Source: Robinsoniella sp.
GTDB taxonomy: Bacteria > Bacillota > Clostridia > Lachnospirales > Lachnospiraceae
NCBI GenBank assembly: GCA_023664735.1
Contig: JAMPFB010000006.1
Coordinates: 1-64,000 of the forward strand
Direction: 5' to 3'
DNA length: 64,000 nucleotides
The stretch's first letter is position 1. The number at the start of each line of letters is the position of its first letter. Shown here one piece after another: positions 26,204-35,506 of this stretch. The position numbers were made by a program, and so were the translations under genes. The notes under the pieces are model-generated. The model was not told the DNA's origin. It searched no databases and saw only the letters and a program-made list of their open reading frames with translations.

Positions 26204-27057
26204 CCAAACAATATAAAAACAAAATTGCCGTGGATCGGATATCCATAAAGCTGACGGAAGGCGTATATGGACTTTTAGGGGCAAATGGAGCAGGAAAAAC
26301 CACATTTATGCGAATGGTGTGCGGCATCCTGACACCCACAGGCGGAGAAATTAAGGTGGAGGGCAGGAACAACATGGAAATGGGAGAAGAGTTTCGGAAC
26401 CTGTTAGGGTATCTGCCACAGGATTTCGGATATTATCCGGATTTTACCGCTTATGAATTTATGATGTACATGGCTTCCTTAAAAGGACTTCCTTCCGGAA
26501 AGGCAAAGGATAAAACAAGGCAGCTTATGGAAGAGGTAGGACTTTTGCAGGCGGCAAAAAAGAAGATTAAAACCTATTCCGGCGGAATGAAGCAGCGGCT
26601 GGGAATTGCACAGGCAATGCTAAATGACCCGAAAATCCTCATATTAGATGAGCCCACAGCAGGTCTGGACCCAAAGGAGCGGGTGCGCTTTCGGAACCTG
26701 ATTGCGGATTTTGGGAAAAATAAAATCGTGTTATTGTCTACCCATATCGTATCGGACGTGGAAGCCATTGCTGACCAGATACTTCTTATGAAGGATGGTC
26801 AGCTTAAGCTTACGGGAACCGTATCGGAAATGGAACAGCATGTGGAAGGAAAAGTATGGGAATGTGTCCGGGATGAGAAAGAAACAGGGCACATTGTGGA
26901 AAATTTCAACGTAGCAAACATGCATCACAACCGAGGGGAGACTACCTTCCGTATCATTAGTGAGACAAAGCCCTTTGAGAACAGCATTAGTGTAAAAGGT
27001 ACTTTAGAGGATTTGTATTTATACTATTTTCAGGAGGAAATAAAATGCGAAGCTTAA
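26179..27057 (+). CDS. ABC transporter ATP-binding protein
   Basis: A 292-residue ATPase with Walker A GANGAGKTT near residue 35, signature YSGGMKQRLGIAQ near 133, Walker B ILILDEPTAGLD near 152 and an H-loop (STHIVSD). The C-terminal 80 residues are typical of multidrug/bacteriocin exporters. The ATG at 26179 has GGAGA upstream and lies inside the end of the previous gene; an earlier in-frame start at 26098 is less likely. Confidence 0.93.
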   Translation: MELSIDRVTKQYKNKIAVDRISIKLTEGVYGLLGANGAGKTTFMRMVCGILTPTGGEIKVEGRNNMEMGEEFRNLLGYLPQDFGYYPDFTAYEFMMYMASLKGLPSGKAKDKTRQLMEEVGLLQAAKKKIKTYSGGMKQRLGIAQAMLNDPKILILDEPTAGLDPKERVRFRNLIADFGKNKIVLLSTHIVSDVEAIADQILLMKDGQLKLTGTVSEMEQHVEGKVWECVRDEKETGHIVENFNVANMHHNRGETTFRIISETKPFENSISVKGTLEDLYLYYFQEEIKCEA

Positions 27058-28271
27058 TTGGATTTGAACTGAAAAAAATATGGAAAAAGAAAGTGAACAG
27101 GGCGGCAATGTGCGTTGGACTGGCATTACTGCTTTTTGTTAATTACTATAGCATAACAAGCGAATACTTTCGCATAAGTGAAGGAGAACCAGAACGAAAG
27201 GGATTGGAAGCCATAAAAATGCAGGCAGAATGTGATAAGGCGCAGACAGAGGCGCTTACGGAGGAATATCTGACGGAAACTGTCAGGGATTACCAGAAAC
27301 AGCTTGAAAAGCTGGATTCTGAAGAGGGATATGACTGGTGGCTGATTGCGCCAAAGAGCAATATCTTTTCCATAGTCTGTAACAATTTTTCGGAATGGAA
27401 TGAACGGTGGGGCTGGGAAGATTTGGCAGCCATCGATACTGCTAATGGAATAGGTTTTTATGAAAGATGGCTGGAAAAAATAAGAAACGGGCTGAACATG
27501 GATTATTCCTATGGAAATTATACAGAAAAAGAAAAGGAGTTTTGGCTGGAAAAGGCAGAGGAAGTAAAAACACCTTTTCGATTTGGCGGCACAGGCACAT
27601 GGAAATTGATATGGACGGATATCAGCCTTTTGCTCTATCTGTTTTTTGTAATCAGCATTTGTATTGCCCCGGTCTTTGCAGGAGAATACCAAAGCCGGAC
27701 GGATGCCCTGCTTCTTACGGCAAAATTTGGAAAGACAAAGCTGATTGGCGCAAAGATCATTGCTGTTTGCCTTTTTTGTGTAGGGTATGTATTGATTTGC
27801 ACAGTAATATCAGTGGGAAGCCTTATAGCAGTTCTAGGTGTTGAGGGCTACGACCTGCCGGTACAGCTTTTTTCAAAAAATTCCGCTTACGATTGGACAG
27901 TTTTACAGGCAGTTGCAGTAAACTTTCTGGTAATGCTTTTCATGGCGGTCTTTATTGGAGCATTTTCCATGCTGCTGTCAGCTAGAAGCAAAAATTCGCT
28001 GGTTGTGCTTACGATAGACTTTTTGTTGATTTTAGGAACGGTATTCATCCCATTTTCAAAAGACAGCCGGCTGTTTAACCGGATTTTATTTCTGACTCCG
28101 GTCAGATGTGCAGATTTTAGTGAGGTGCTTTCCGTGTATAATAGCTGGCAGATTGGAAATGTAGTGCTTTCTTATGTGTCAATGATTTTTATAACTTATA
28201 TAGTAGCTGCTATTTTATGCATGGTTTTTACCGGAAGGGGATTTTCAAGGCATCAGGTTGGGGGAAGGTGA
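27045..28271 (+). CDS. ABC transporter permease, ABC-2 type
   Basis: A 408-residue membrane protein. One N-terminal helix, a long extracytoplasmic loop of about 150 residues (residues about 40-185), then five or six helices. This is the ABC-2 permease layout of NatB/antibiotic exporters. AGGAGG precedes the ATG, which overlaps the ATPase gene by 13 bases. The pair likely exports an unidentified compound under ECF sigma control. Confidence 0.85.
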   Translation: MRSLIGFELKKIWKKKVNRAAMCVGLALLLFVNYYSITSEYFRISEGEPERKGLEAIKMQAECDKAQTEALTEEYLTETVRDYQKQLEKLDSEEGYDWWLIAPKSNIFSIVCNNFSEWNERWGWEDLAAIDTANGIGFYERWLEKIRNGLNMDYSYGNYTEKEKEFWLEKAEEVKTPFRFGGTGTWKLIWTDISLLLYLFFVISICIAPVFAGEYQSRTDALLLTAKFGKTKLIGAKIIAVCLFCVGYVLICTVISVGSLIAVLGVEGYDLPVQLFSKNSAYDWTVLQAVAVNFLVMLFMAVFIGAFSMLLSARSKNSLVVLTIDFLLILGTVFIPFSKDSRLFNRILFLTPVRCADFSEVLSVYNSWQIGNVVLSYVSMIFITYIVAAILCMVFTGRGFSRHQVGGR

Positions 28272-28352
28272 ATTTGTGCTTCTAAAAGCTTTCCAATATT
28301 TTTTTAAGTATCTTGTTATTTCCCGTGTCCGCTTATTTAATTTTACCATGAG

Positions 28353-28368
28353 AGGCTGAATTGTTACA
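28353..28368. repeat. Solo F1-like end
   Basis: GAGGCTGAATTGTTAC resembles the F1 right end GGGCTGAACTGTTAC with two changes. No arm or core accompanies it; it may be a relic or chance. Confidence 0.3.
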
Positions 28369-28403
28369 ATGAAGCAGAAACGGCGACGGCGAAAAGAAAA
28401 TGG

Positions 28404-28432
28404 TTGACAAACATTACCACCATATGTATAAT
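28404..28432 (+). promoter_or_regulatory. Consensus sigma-A promoter of DUF177-rpmF
   Basis: TTGACA at 28404-28409, 17-base spacer and TATAAT at 28427-28432: a perfect consensus, 27 bases before the start codon. Confidence 0.9.
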
Positions 28433-28458
28433 GGTTTAGGTGTGGATAGGAGTATGCT

Positions 28459-28983
28459 ATGCTATTAAATCTTACAGATGTGTTATCCTCAGAAGAGAAA
28501 ACAGAACAGAAACAGATTCCGTATGAAGCGGATGTATTTGAAAGCGGTCTGGAAAGCTATTCCATTTTAGAGAAAACCCCGCTTGCCCTTACGATTCAGA
28601 CGATAGGAAAGGGCAAAGTGCTTTTAAAAGGAAAGATAAGTCTGACTCTTTCAATGAACTGTGGCAGGTGTTTAAAGGAAGTGCCCTATGAATTGGCGCT
28701 TGATTTCAAGGAGCATGTCTCGAAGGAAGAGATAGAGGCAAAAGAGTCTGATGGGGAAGAGAAGAATTTTTTAAAGGGCTTCCAGTTAGATACAGAAAAG
28801 CTAATCCACAATGAAATATTGATGAATTTGCCCATGAAGGTTTTGTGCAGAAAAGACTGCAAAGGCATTTGTAAACAATGTGGGAAAGACCTGAACCTAG
28901 GTGAATGCGGATGTGATGATTTCGTACCAGACCCTAGAATGGCAATGATTAAAGATATCTTTCATGCGAATAAGGAGGTGTAA
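28459..28983 (+). CDS. DUF177 (YceD-like) protein
   Basis: A 174-residue protein of the DUF177/YceD family, always next to rpmF. Its cysteine pairs are visible: NCGRCLKEV near residue 73, and CRKDCKGICKQCGKDLN...CGC near 135-155, suggesting zinc binding. In other bacteria the family has been linked to 23S rRNA accumulation. It is transcribed from a consensus promoter together with rpmF, whose ATG is 2 bases after its stop. Confidence 0.92.
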   Translation: MLLNLTDVLSSEEKTEQKQIPYEADVFESGLESYSILEKTPLALTIQTIGKGKVLLKGKISLTLSMNCGRCLKEVPYELALDFKEHVSKEEIEAKESDGEEKNFLKGFQLDTEKLIHNEILMNLPMKVLCRKDCKGICKQCGKDLNLGECGCDDFVPDPRMAMIKDIFHANKEV

Positions 28984-28985
28984 CG

Positions 28986-29165
28986 ATGTCAATCTGTCCA
29001 AAAAACAAATCTTCTAAAGGAAGAAGAGATAAGAGAAGAGCTAATTGGAAAATGAGCGCTCCAACATTGGTAAAGTGCAGTAAGTGCGGTGCGCTTATGA
29101 TGCCTCATAGAGTTTGCAAGGCTTGTGGTTCTTATAATAAGAGAGAAATCATTAGTGTAGACTAA
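28986..29165 (+). CDS. rpmF: 50S ribosomal protein L32
   Basis: A 59-residue protein with the L32 N-terminus (CPKNKSSKGRRDKRRANWK) and a zinc-ribbon of two CxxC pairs (CSKC, CKAC). AAGGAGGTG lies directly upstream, overlapping the end of the DUF177 gene. In most Firmicutes plsX and acpP follow; here a TetR gene does. Confidence 0.97.
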   Translation: MSICPKNKSSKGRRDKRRANWKMSAPTLVKCSKCGALMMPHRVCKACGSYNKREIISVD

Positions 29166-29354
29166 TTGCAGCACAGACAGCCTGCAGGGTATTCCTGTGG
29201 GCTGTTGCAGACATAAGGGCTTTCCGGTCTTCGGCAAGTCTTTTTTTTATTCCCGCAGGCAATAAGCCAAATGCTGTAACCGCAGGGCATTTGGAAGATG
29301 CTGCCGGGTACTTGATTCCCAAAAGTATTGATACGATGGAAATGAGGTGATTGC

Positions 29355-29933
29355 TTGCAGGCAAAAGCTGACGTGGATAGGCTGCTGATTGAAAGCTTTA
29401 AGAACATTGCACTGGAAGTTCCCATCAGCAAAATAACCATTAAGGATATTACAGACGGCGCAGGAGTAATCCGTCCTACCTTTTACAATCACTTTCAGGA
29501 TAAATATGAAGTCATTGAACGGATTATCCGGACAGAGCTGTTAGAGCCCATAAGACCCCTTTTACAAAATGAAATGTTTGATGAAGCCATTCTTCTGATT
29601 TTTACGAACATTCTCAAAGAAAAAGAATTCTATAAAAAGTTAGGAAGGATGGAGGGGCAAAATTCCTTTGAGGATATTGTCAGAAGCTGCATACGGGATA
29701 TTTTACTGGAGCTTCTTGTTGACAAGATTGGGACGAAAACAGCAAGGCATAAATGGATGACACCGGATAAGCTGGCAGATTATTATTCCCTGTCCATGAC
29801 TTTTATCGTGATGACATGGATTCAGACCGATATGGTCATTTCCCCAAAGGAAGTAGCAGAGGTATATAACTATGTAATTTCCAAATCCTTAAAGGATATA
29901 GTGGAGGATATTGCGGAATGGAAGCAGCCCTGA
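29355..29933 (+). CDS. TetR/AcrR-family regulator (DhaS-like)
   Basis: A 192-residue regulator with an N-terminal helix-turn-helix (ITIKDITDGAGVIRPTFYNHFQDKYEV, residues about 25-52) and a helical C-terminal domain. The start appears to be TTG at 29355 with GAGGTG 5 bases upstream; no in-frame ATG fits. It precedes the MMPL transporter gene and probably represses it, the usual pairing in Firmicutes. A terminator lies between them. Confidence 0.85.
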   Translation: MQAKADVDRLLIESFKNIALEVPISKITIKDITDGAGVIRPTFYNHFQDKYEVIERIIRTELLEPIRPLLQNEMFDEAILLIFTNILKEKEFYKKLGRMEGQNSFEDIVRSCIRDILLELLVDKIGTKTARHKWMTPDKLADYYSLSMTFIVMTWIQTDMVISPKEVAEVYNYVISKSLKDIVEDIAEWKQP

Positions 29934-30006
29934 CAGGATAATGTTTCCGGTTTGTTTATAATAGGACGACAAACGGGCAAAAATGTATAAGAAATACATA
30001 CAGGAA

Positions 30007-30044
30007 AAAAAGATTGAATATTAACAGGATTCAATCTTTTTTTT
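30007..30044 (+). terminator. Rho-independent terminator after tetR
   Basis: AAAGATTGAAT-ATTAACAG-GATTCAATCTTTTTTTT: a hairpin with an A-tract before and a T8 run after. The MMPL gene therefore needs its own promoter or read-through. Confidence 0.85.
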
Positions 30045-30084
30045 ATACTCTCTTTCAGAAAAAAAGAAAAGAGATGAGAAAATT

Positions 30085-32151
30085 ATGAAACATCTGGGAA
30101 AAGGTGTCGTAAAGGCACGAGTCCTGATTTTCCTAATGGGTCTGGCGCTTTTGGTACCATCTTTCATAGGATATGTGAATACGAGGGTTAATTATGATAT
30201 TCTATCCTATTTGCCAAAAGACATTGAGACTATGGAAGGGCAGGACATTTTGGAAAAGCAGTTTGGAACAGGGGCCTTTTCCATGTTCATGGCAGAGGGC
30301 ATGGAATATAAGGATGTTTCAAGGCTGAAGGAACAGTTGGAACAGGTAGAGCATGTTAAGAAAATTCTATGGTATGACAGCTTTGCAGATGTATCCATGC
30401 CGACGGAATTGCTGCCGGAAAATATTATGGAGGCATTTAACAGCGGGGACTGCACCATGATGATGATTTTGTTTGATTCCACCATGTCCTCTGATGAAAC
30501 TATGGAAGCAATTGGAGAAATCAGAAGGATTGCAGGAAAGCAGTGCTTTTTAAGCGGCATGTCGGCGGTGGTAACCGATACGAAGAACCTTTCCAATCAG
30601 GAAACACCAATTTATGTGGTAATTGCAGTAATCCTGTCTACAATCGTATTGAGCCTGACTATGGATTCTTATATCATTCCCCTGTTCTTTCTTTTGAGCA
30701 TTGGAATGGCAATTGTATATAATTTGGGAAGCAATATTTTCTTTGGGGAAATATCCTATATAACCAAGGCATTAAGCGCAGTGCTGCAGTTAGGCGTTAC
30801 AATGGATTATTCCATATTCCTGTGGCACAGCTATGAAGAGGAACAAAGGAACGGACAGGTTCCAAAGCCTACTGCCATGGCAAATGCCATCAATGCCACC
30901 ATTTCCTCAGTAGTGGGAAGCTCGGTCACTACCGTAGCAGGCTTCATTGCACTTTGTTTCATGAGCTTTACACTGGGAATGGATTTAGGAATCGTTATGG
31001 CAAAAGGAGTGGTTATTGGCGTTATCTGCTGCGTTACCATATTGCCCTCTATGATTCTTATATTTGATAAAGCAATCGAAAAAACAAAGCATAAGCCTTT
31101 CATACCGGAATTTAAAATTACCAGATTTGTCACAAAGCGCTATGTCATCATTGCCATATTATTTGTGCTTATATGGATTCCGGCAATTATAGGCTATTTC
31201 AATACAGACGTATATTACAATCTGGACGAGACGCTTCCAAGGGAGTTAGAAAGCATTGTTGCCAATACAAAGCTGAATGAAGAATTTGAAATGAACACTA
31301 CCCATATTTTACTTGTGGACAGCGCCTTAGAGTCAAAGGAGGCTTCTAGGATGTGTGAGGAAATGAAGCAGGTTTCCGGAGTGAAAACAGTGATAGGAAT
31401 GGATTCCTTATTAGGTCCTGCCATACCAAGGGATTTCATTCCTGACAGTCTGATGGAAACATTAAAAAATGAAAATTATCAGATGATGATGGTAAGCTCC
31501 GAATATAAAGTAGCATCAGAAGAGGTAAATAAACAATGTGATGAATTAAATGCAATCTTAAAAGCTTATGACCCGAAAGGGATGCTGATTGGAGAGGCTC
31601 CCTGTACAAAAGACCTGATTACTATTACGGATAAGGATTTTCGGGTAGTGAGCATTGTGTCCATTGGAGTCATCTTTTTGATTATAGCCATTGTATTTAG
31701 GTCCATTTCCCTACCGGTTATTTTGGTTACTACCATTGAATTTGCTATTTTTATCAATATGGCAGTTCCTTATTATACAAAAACGGAAATTCCTTTTATT
31801 GCCTCTATCGTTATTGGCACCATTCAATTGGGGGCAACTGTGGATTATGCCATTTTGATGACTAACCGGTATAAAAGGGAACGTATGCTTGGAATGGGTA
31901 AGAAGGAAGCGGTGGAAATTGCCCACCAGACTTCCATACAATCCATATTTGTCAGCGCCTTAAGCTTTTTTGCAGCAACCTTTGGAGTGGGAGTCTATTC
32001 CAATATTGACATGATAAGCTCCTTATGCACCTTGATGTCCAGAGGGGCAATCATTAGCATGGTTGTAGTTCTGACCGTTCTTCCGGCAATGCTGATGATT
32101 TTTGACAAGCTGATTTGCCACACTACGTTAGGAATGAATAAAAAGAAATAG
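30085..32151 (+). CDS. MMPL/RND-family transporter
   Basis: A 688-residue membrane protein with two repeats, each of one helix, an exported domain of about 150 residues and five helices: the RND/MMPL architecture (halves at residues 1-330 and 345-688). The helix-4-like motif with charged residues appears as LQLGVTMDYSIFLWH near 245 and IQLGATVDYAILMTNRYKRE near 590, including the proton-relay Asp-Tyr pairs. It probably exports lipids or hydrophobic compounds. The heptad-repeat protein encoded next is a likely partner. Confidence 0.9.
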   Translation: MKHLGKGVVKARVLIFLMGLALLVPSFIGYVNTRVNYDILSYLPKDIETMEGQDILEKQFGTGAFSMFMAEGMEYKDVSRLKEQLEQVEHVKKILWYDSFADVSMPTELLPENIMEAFNSGDCTMMMILFDSTMSSDETMEAIGEIRRIAGKQCFLSGMSAVVTDTKNLSNQETPIYVVIAVILSTIVLSLTMDSYIIPLFFLLSIGMAIVYNLGSNIFFGEISYITKALSAVLQLGVTMDYSIFLWHSYEEEQRNGQVPKPTAMANAINATISSVVGSSVTTVAGFIALCFMSFTLGMDLGIVMAKGVVIGVICCVTILPSMILIFDKAIEKTKHKPFIPEFKITRFVTKRYVIIAILFVLIWIPAIIGYFNTDVYYNLDETLPRELESIVANTKLNEEFEMNTTHILLVDSALESKEASRMCEEMKQVSGVKTVIGMDSLLGPAIPRDFIPDSLMETLKNENYQMMMVSSEYKVASEEVNKQCDELNAILKAYDPKGMLIGEAPCTKDLITITDKDFRVVSIVSIGVIFLIIAIVFRSISLPVILVTTIEFAIFINMAVPYYTKTEIPFIASIVIGTIQLGATVDYAILMTNRYKRERMLGMGKKEAVEIAHQTSIQSIFVSALSFFAATFGVGVYSNIDMISSLCTLMSRGAIISMVVVLTVLPAMLMIFDKLICHTTLGMNKKK

Positions 32152-32270
32152 GAAGAAGCAAGAAAAATAAGAAGAAATAAAAAAATAAAGAAATAAGAAA
32201 GAATAAAGTAATGAGAAAAAGTAAAGAAATGAGAAGAAGTAAAGAAATAAGAGGAAAGGATGGAGGAATT
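32152..32270 (+). other. Purine-only low-complexity leader
   Basis: The gap is built of near-repeats of AAATAAGAA / AAGAAATGAG with hardly any pyrimidines besides T, ending at GGAGG before the ATG. Slippage has probably expanded it. An in-frame ATG at 32211 falls inside it but lacks a ribosome site. Confidence 0.5.
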
Positions 32271-34553
32271 ATGAAAAGAAAAAACTTCTTGCAGAATTTA
32301 AAAGGAAAGCATGGGATGAAAGTAACAGCAGCAGTACTGGCAGCAGCGCTTTTGGTATCATCTGTTTCGGTATATAGCGTAAATGCGGAAAGAAATGAAG
32401 AAGGGCAGCAGGAAACACTTGGGGAAAATGAAAATGAAAGTGAAAATGAGATGGAGGAAGTGCTTTCACAGGCGCTGGACGGTGAGATTTCAGAAGGCTC
32501 TAAGGAAGAATGGACGGATAAGGAAGAGACCGTTTATGTAATCAGTGATGCTAAAGGAAATGCCCAAGAAGTCATTGTAAGTGACTGGCTGAAAAATCCG
32601 GAACAGAAGGAAACCATTTCCGATGCATCCGACCTTGAGGATATTGAAAATGTCAAAGGAGACGAAACCTTTACGAAAGGCAGTGATAATGCTATCACAT
32701 GGCAGGCGGAAGGAGAAGACATTTACTATCAGGGAAAAACAGATAAAACAGTGCCTGTGGATGTAAAGATTACTTATTATCTGGAAGGCAAGGAAATTGC
32801 ACCGGAAAAACTGGCAGGGCAGAGCGGAAATGTGAAAATCCGGTTTGATTATGTAAACAAAGAAAAACGGACGGTTACTATAGACGGAAAAGAAGAGGAG
32901 CTTTATGTGCCCTTTACCGTACTGACCGGAATGATGCTTCCTACGGAAAATTTTAAAAATGTTACTGTGAAAAATGGAAAGGTGATTTCAGAAGGAAACC
33001 ATGATATGGTAATAGGCGTTGCTTTTCCGGGATTAAAGGATAGCCTTGCAATTTCCGAGGCAGATATGGGCGCTGATATGGAAATTCCGGATTATGTGGA
33101 GGTAAGCGCCAAGGTAACAGATTTTTCTCTGGACATGACCATGTCAGCAGTATTAAGCGATGTGTTAAGTGATGTAAATTTGACGGAAAGTGAAAAAATG
33201 GATGAATTGAATGATTCCATGGATGAGCTTTCCGATGCATCGGGCAAATTAGTGGAAGGAAGCGGAGAGCTAAAGGATGGTGCAGATACGTTAAATTCTA
33301 AAACCGGCGATTTAAAGGACGGGGCTGACAGCTTAAGCAAAGGCGTCAAGGAATATACAGATGGAGTGGGACAGCTTGCTTCCGGAATTGGTTCGTTAAA
33401 GGAAGGAACCTCCAAGTTAAACGGAAATGTGCCTACTTTATTAAAAGGAGTAAGTGATTTAGATAAAGGAATGGAAGATGCCAAAAAAGGCGCAGACAGT
33501 CTGGTAAAGGGCTATCAGGGAGATGGAAAGAATCCCGGAGCTGCTGCAGGAGCTGCATCCTTAGCACAGGGAGCAGCACAGCTTAGTCAGGGAATTGCTG
33601 CGCTAAGTCAGGGCGTGGGAGGCATGTTTGCCTCTATGGATCAAAGCATTGGGGAAAATCAGGCAAATGCACAGGCAGCATCACAGGCGGCACAGGCAGC
33701 GTCTCAAGCGCTGGAAGGGCATTTGGCAGATTTTGCCTACAAGGTAGGAGAGCTTATGGCAATACAACAGCAGTTGAACAGTGTTTCGGCCAATAGTGCG
33801 GAATATGTAGCATACAGTCAGGCATATCAGGCAAAGGCAGCGGAGGTACAGGCTGGACTGGGAAGCCTCCAGACCACTGTGGCAGCAGATGTACAAAGCA
33901 TTAGCGATTATTCGGCAAAAGCTGGAGGAGCATTAGGCGCAGTTTGCGCATTGCAGACAATCAAGGAGCAGGCGGCAAAAAGCGACCTTACCGGAAATGT
34001 AAAAAAGCTCAGCGATGGAGCAAATCAGGTTACGGCAGGCGCAGAAGCGCTAAACAGAGGGATTAACGGATATACCAATGAAAAGGGAGAAAAGGTCATG
34101 GGTCTTGCAGAAGGAACCACCTCCTTGCAGCAAGGTCTTGGAAAGCTTGCAAAAGGCACGTCCACCTTAAATAAGAAAGGCGGCGCTTTAAAAGACGGCG
34201 TAGAGCAGTTAGATGACGGCGCAGGAAAATTGTCGGAGGGCGTTTCAAAGCTTACCGGAAATTCATCAAAGCTTACAGAAGGAGCAAATGCACTTTCAAA
34301 CGGAGCCGGACAATTTGCGGAAGGCGTGGAAAAGCTGAAATCCGGCGCCGGGGAATTGAACAGCGGCATGGTTCAGTTTGACGAAGAAGGCATCCAGAAA
34401 TTAACCGACACCTTTCATGGCGATATAGGAGCCCTGTTAGACCGTCTGGAAAAGATAAAGGAAAGCGGAGAAAATTATAATACCTTTACTGCATTGCCAA
34501 AGGGCAGCAGTGGAAAAGTAAAATTTGTCATTAAGACAGAAGCAGTAAAGTAA
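32271..34553 (+). CDS. Secreted heptad-repeat (YhgE-like) protein
   Basis: A 760-residue protein with a signal-type N-terminal helix (MKVTAAVLAAALLVSSVSVYS after a basic start), a beta-rich domain (residues about 60-300) and long LxxG-type heptad repeats (units such as GELKDGADTLNSKTG and KLSEGVSKLTG) in two blocks around residues 325-450 and 570-710. These repeats occur in YhgE/Pip phage-receptor proteins and ESX-linked partners of MMPL exporters. No C-terminal membrane domain is seen, unlike YhgE. GGAGG precedes the ATG. Confidence 0.82.
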   Translation: MKRKNFLQNLKGKHGMKVTAAVLAAALLVSSVSVYSVNAERNEEGQQETLGENENESENEMEEVLSQALDGEISEGSKEEWTDKEETVYVISDAKGNAQEVIVSDWLKNPEQKETISDASDLEDIENVKGDETFTKGSDNAITWQAEGEDIYYQGKTDKTVPVDVKITYYLEGKEIAPEKLAGQSGNVKIRFDYVNKEKRTVTIDGKEEELYVPFTVLTGMMLPTENFKNVTVKNGKVISEGNHDMVIGVAFPGLKDSLAISEADMGADMEIPDYVEVSAKVTDFSLDMTMSAVLSDVLSDVNLTESEKMDELNDSMDELSDASGKLVEGSGELKDGADTLNSKTGDLKDGADSLSKGVKEYTDGVGQLASGIGSLKEGTSKLNGNVPTLLKGVSDLDKGMEDAKKGADSLVKGYQGDGKNPGAAAGAASLAQGAAQLSQGIAALSQGVGGMFASMDQSIGENQANAQAASQAAQAASQALEGHLADFAYKVGELMAIQQQLNSVSANSAEYVAYSQAYQAKAAEVQAGLGSLQTTVAADVQSISDYSAKAGGALGAVCALQTIKEQAAKSDLTGNVKKLSDGANQVTAGAEALNRGINGYTNEKGEKVMGLAEGTTSLQQGLGKLAKGTSTLNKKGGALKDGVEQLDDGAGKLSEGVSKLTGNSSKLTEGANALSNGAGQFAEGVEKLKSGAGELNSGMVQFDEEGIQKLTDTFHGDIGALLDRLEKIKESGENYNTFTALPKGSSGKVKFVIKTEAVK

Positions 34554-34627
34554 AGAAAAAAATAAGCTGGTTTTTTACAGTTTTGTATTTGATGGTAGGA
34601 ATGGTGCTTGTAAGGTGGTGAAGGAAG

Positions 34628-34860
34628 GACGCAGCAGAGGGATGAGAGCGGATTCCATGCGGTGTTTTTGGTGGCGGTTTTCCTAAACAGCCTGACGGAA
34701 GGTGTTGGTACCGGACGGGGCGGCATATAGCGGCTTCCATGCCGCAATATGCCTAAAATTGCCGTCCATGGCAATTTTTCCCTAGGCATTGACAGGCTGT
34801 TAAGGAAAACCGCCACCAAAAACAATGCATGGAATCCGCTCTCATCCCTCTGCTGCTGTT
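34628..34860 (+). repeat. F3 palindromic element
   Basis: Same architecture and orientation as the 23.3 kb copy. The outer stem reads GCAGAGGGATGAGAGCGGAT with GTTTTTGGTGGCGGTTTTCC; the matching right arm carries the complementary changes (GGAAAACCGCCACCAAAAAC). The inner hairpins GCGGC(TTCCAT)GCCGC and ATTGCC(GTCCAT)GGCAAT are intact. The frames open on both strands across it are by-products. It fills most of the 520-base gap before rplS. Confidence 0.85.
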
Positions 34861-34968
34861 TTGTCGCAGGCAATACCGTTAAAAAGAGTTTTTTCATATA
34901 TAGGGCTTACCAGCTCACACGTCCTCTCTTCAAAACCCTATACCAAGCAAAAAATATCCAAATCCCTC

Positions 34969-34997
34969 TTGCATTCCTTTAAAAGATATGCTAAAGT
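34969..34997 (+). promoter_or_regulatory. Promoter of rplS with a 5' leader
   Basis: TTGCAT at 34969-34974, 17-base spacer, TAAAGT at 34992-34997. The transcript would have a leader of about 70 bases before the AAGGAG and ATG at 35074. rplS leaders are structured in some Firmicutes, but I could not fold this one to a known leader. Confidence 0.5.
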
Positions 34998-35073
34998 ATA
35001 ACAGTTGTGAGAAAAGAGATGATCCTCTGTTACAGTCAGTATTAAGAACATCCAGACAGGAAGGAGAAACACA

Positions 35074-35421
35074 ATGAACGATATTATCAAAGAAATTGAA
35101 GCAGAACAGCTGAAAGAAAACGTACCGGAATTTAACGTTGGCGATACTGTAAAGGTTTACGGTAAAATCAAAGAAGGAAACCGTGAAAGAATTCAGGTTT
35201 TTGAAGGAACCGTATTAAAGAAGCAGGGCGGCAGCAACAGGGCTACTTTCACTGTAAGAAAGACTTCCAACGGTGTAGGCGTGGAAAAGACATGGCCAAT
35301 CCACTCTCCAAATGTTGAAAAGGTCGAAGTAGTAAGAAGAGGTAAAGTAAGACGTGCAAAGCTTTTCTACTTAAGAGAGCGTGTAGGTAAGAAAGCAAAG
35401 GTTAAGGAACTGGTAAAATAA
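35074..35421 (+). CDS. rplS: 50S ribosomal protein L19
   Basis: A 115-residue L19 with the usual N-terminus ([20 protein letters not shown]), the [18 protein letters not shown] segment and the C-terminal [19 protein letters not shown]. Complete and normal. It sits at the subunit interface of the ribosome. A terminator-like hairpin follows before lepB. Confidence 0.97.
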   Translation: MNDIIKEIEAEQLKENVPEFNVGDTVKVYGKIKEGNRERIQVFEGTVLKKQGGSNRATFTVRKTSNGVGVEKTWPIHSPNVEKVEVVRRGKVRRAKLFYLRERVGKKAKVKELVK

Positions 35422-35454
35422 AGTGGATTACTGCACTGGATCATGAGAAGGAAT

Positions 35455-35488
35455 GGGGACATTTACAATATGTAGATTGTCCCTTTTT
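35455..35488 (+). terminator. Terminator or attenuator after rplS
   Basis: GGGACA and TGTCCC flank an imperfect stem, followed by T5 ending at 35488. It separates rplS from the lepB-rbgA string, perhaps partially. Confidence 0.6.
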
Positions 35489-35506
35489 CATACTTGGGGA
35501 AACAAT

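Noticed and set aside
28353..28368. Full F1 copy before the DUF177 gene
   Set aside because: Only one end-like motif with two mismatches; listed as a weak relic only.
34749..34982. Open frame starting MPKIAVHGNFSLG, with similar frames at 60597-60827 and on the minus strand at 23273-23458 and 34475-34897
   Set aside because: They lie in F3 palindromes and run open on both strands because the element is symmetric; no ribosome site, and frames are not kept between copies.
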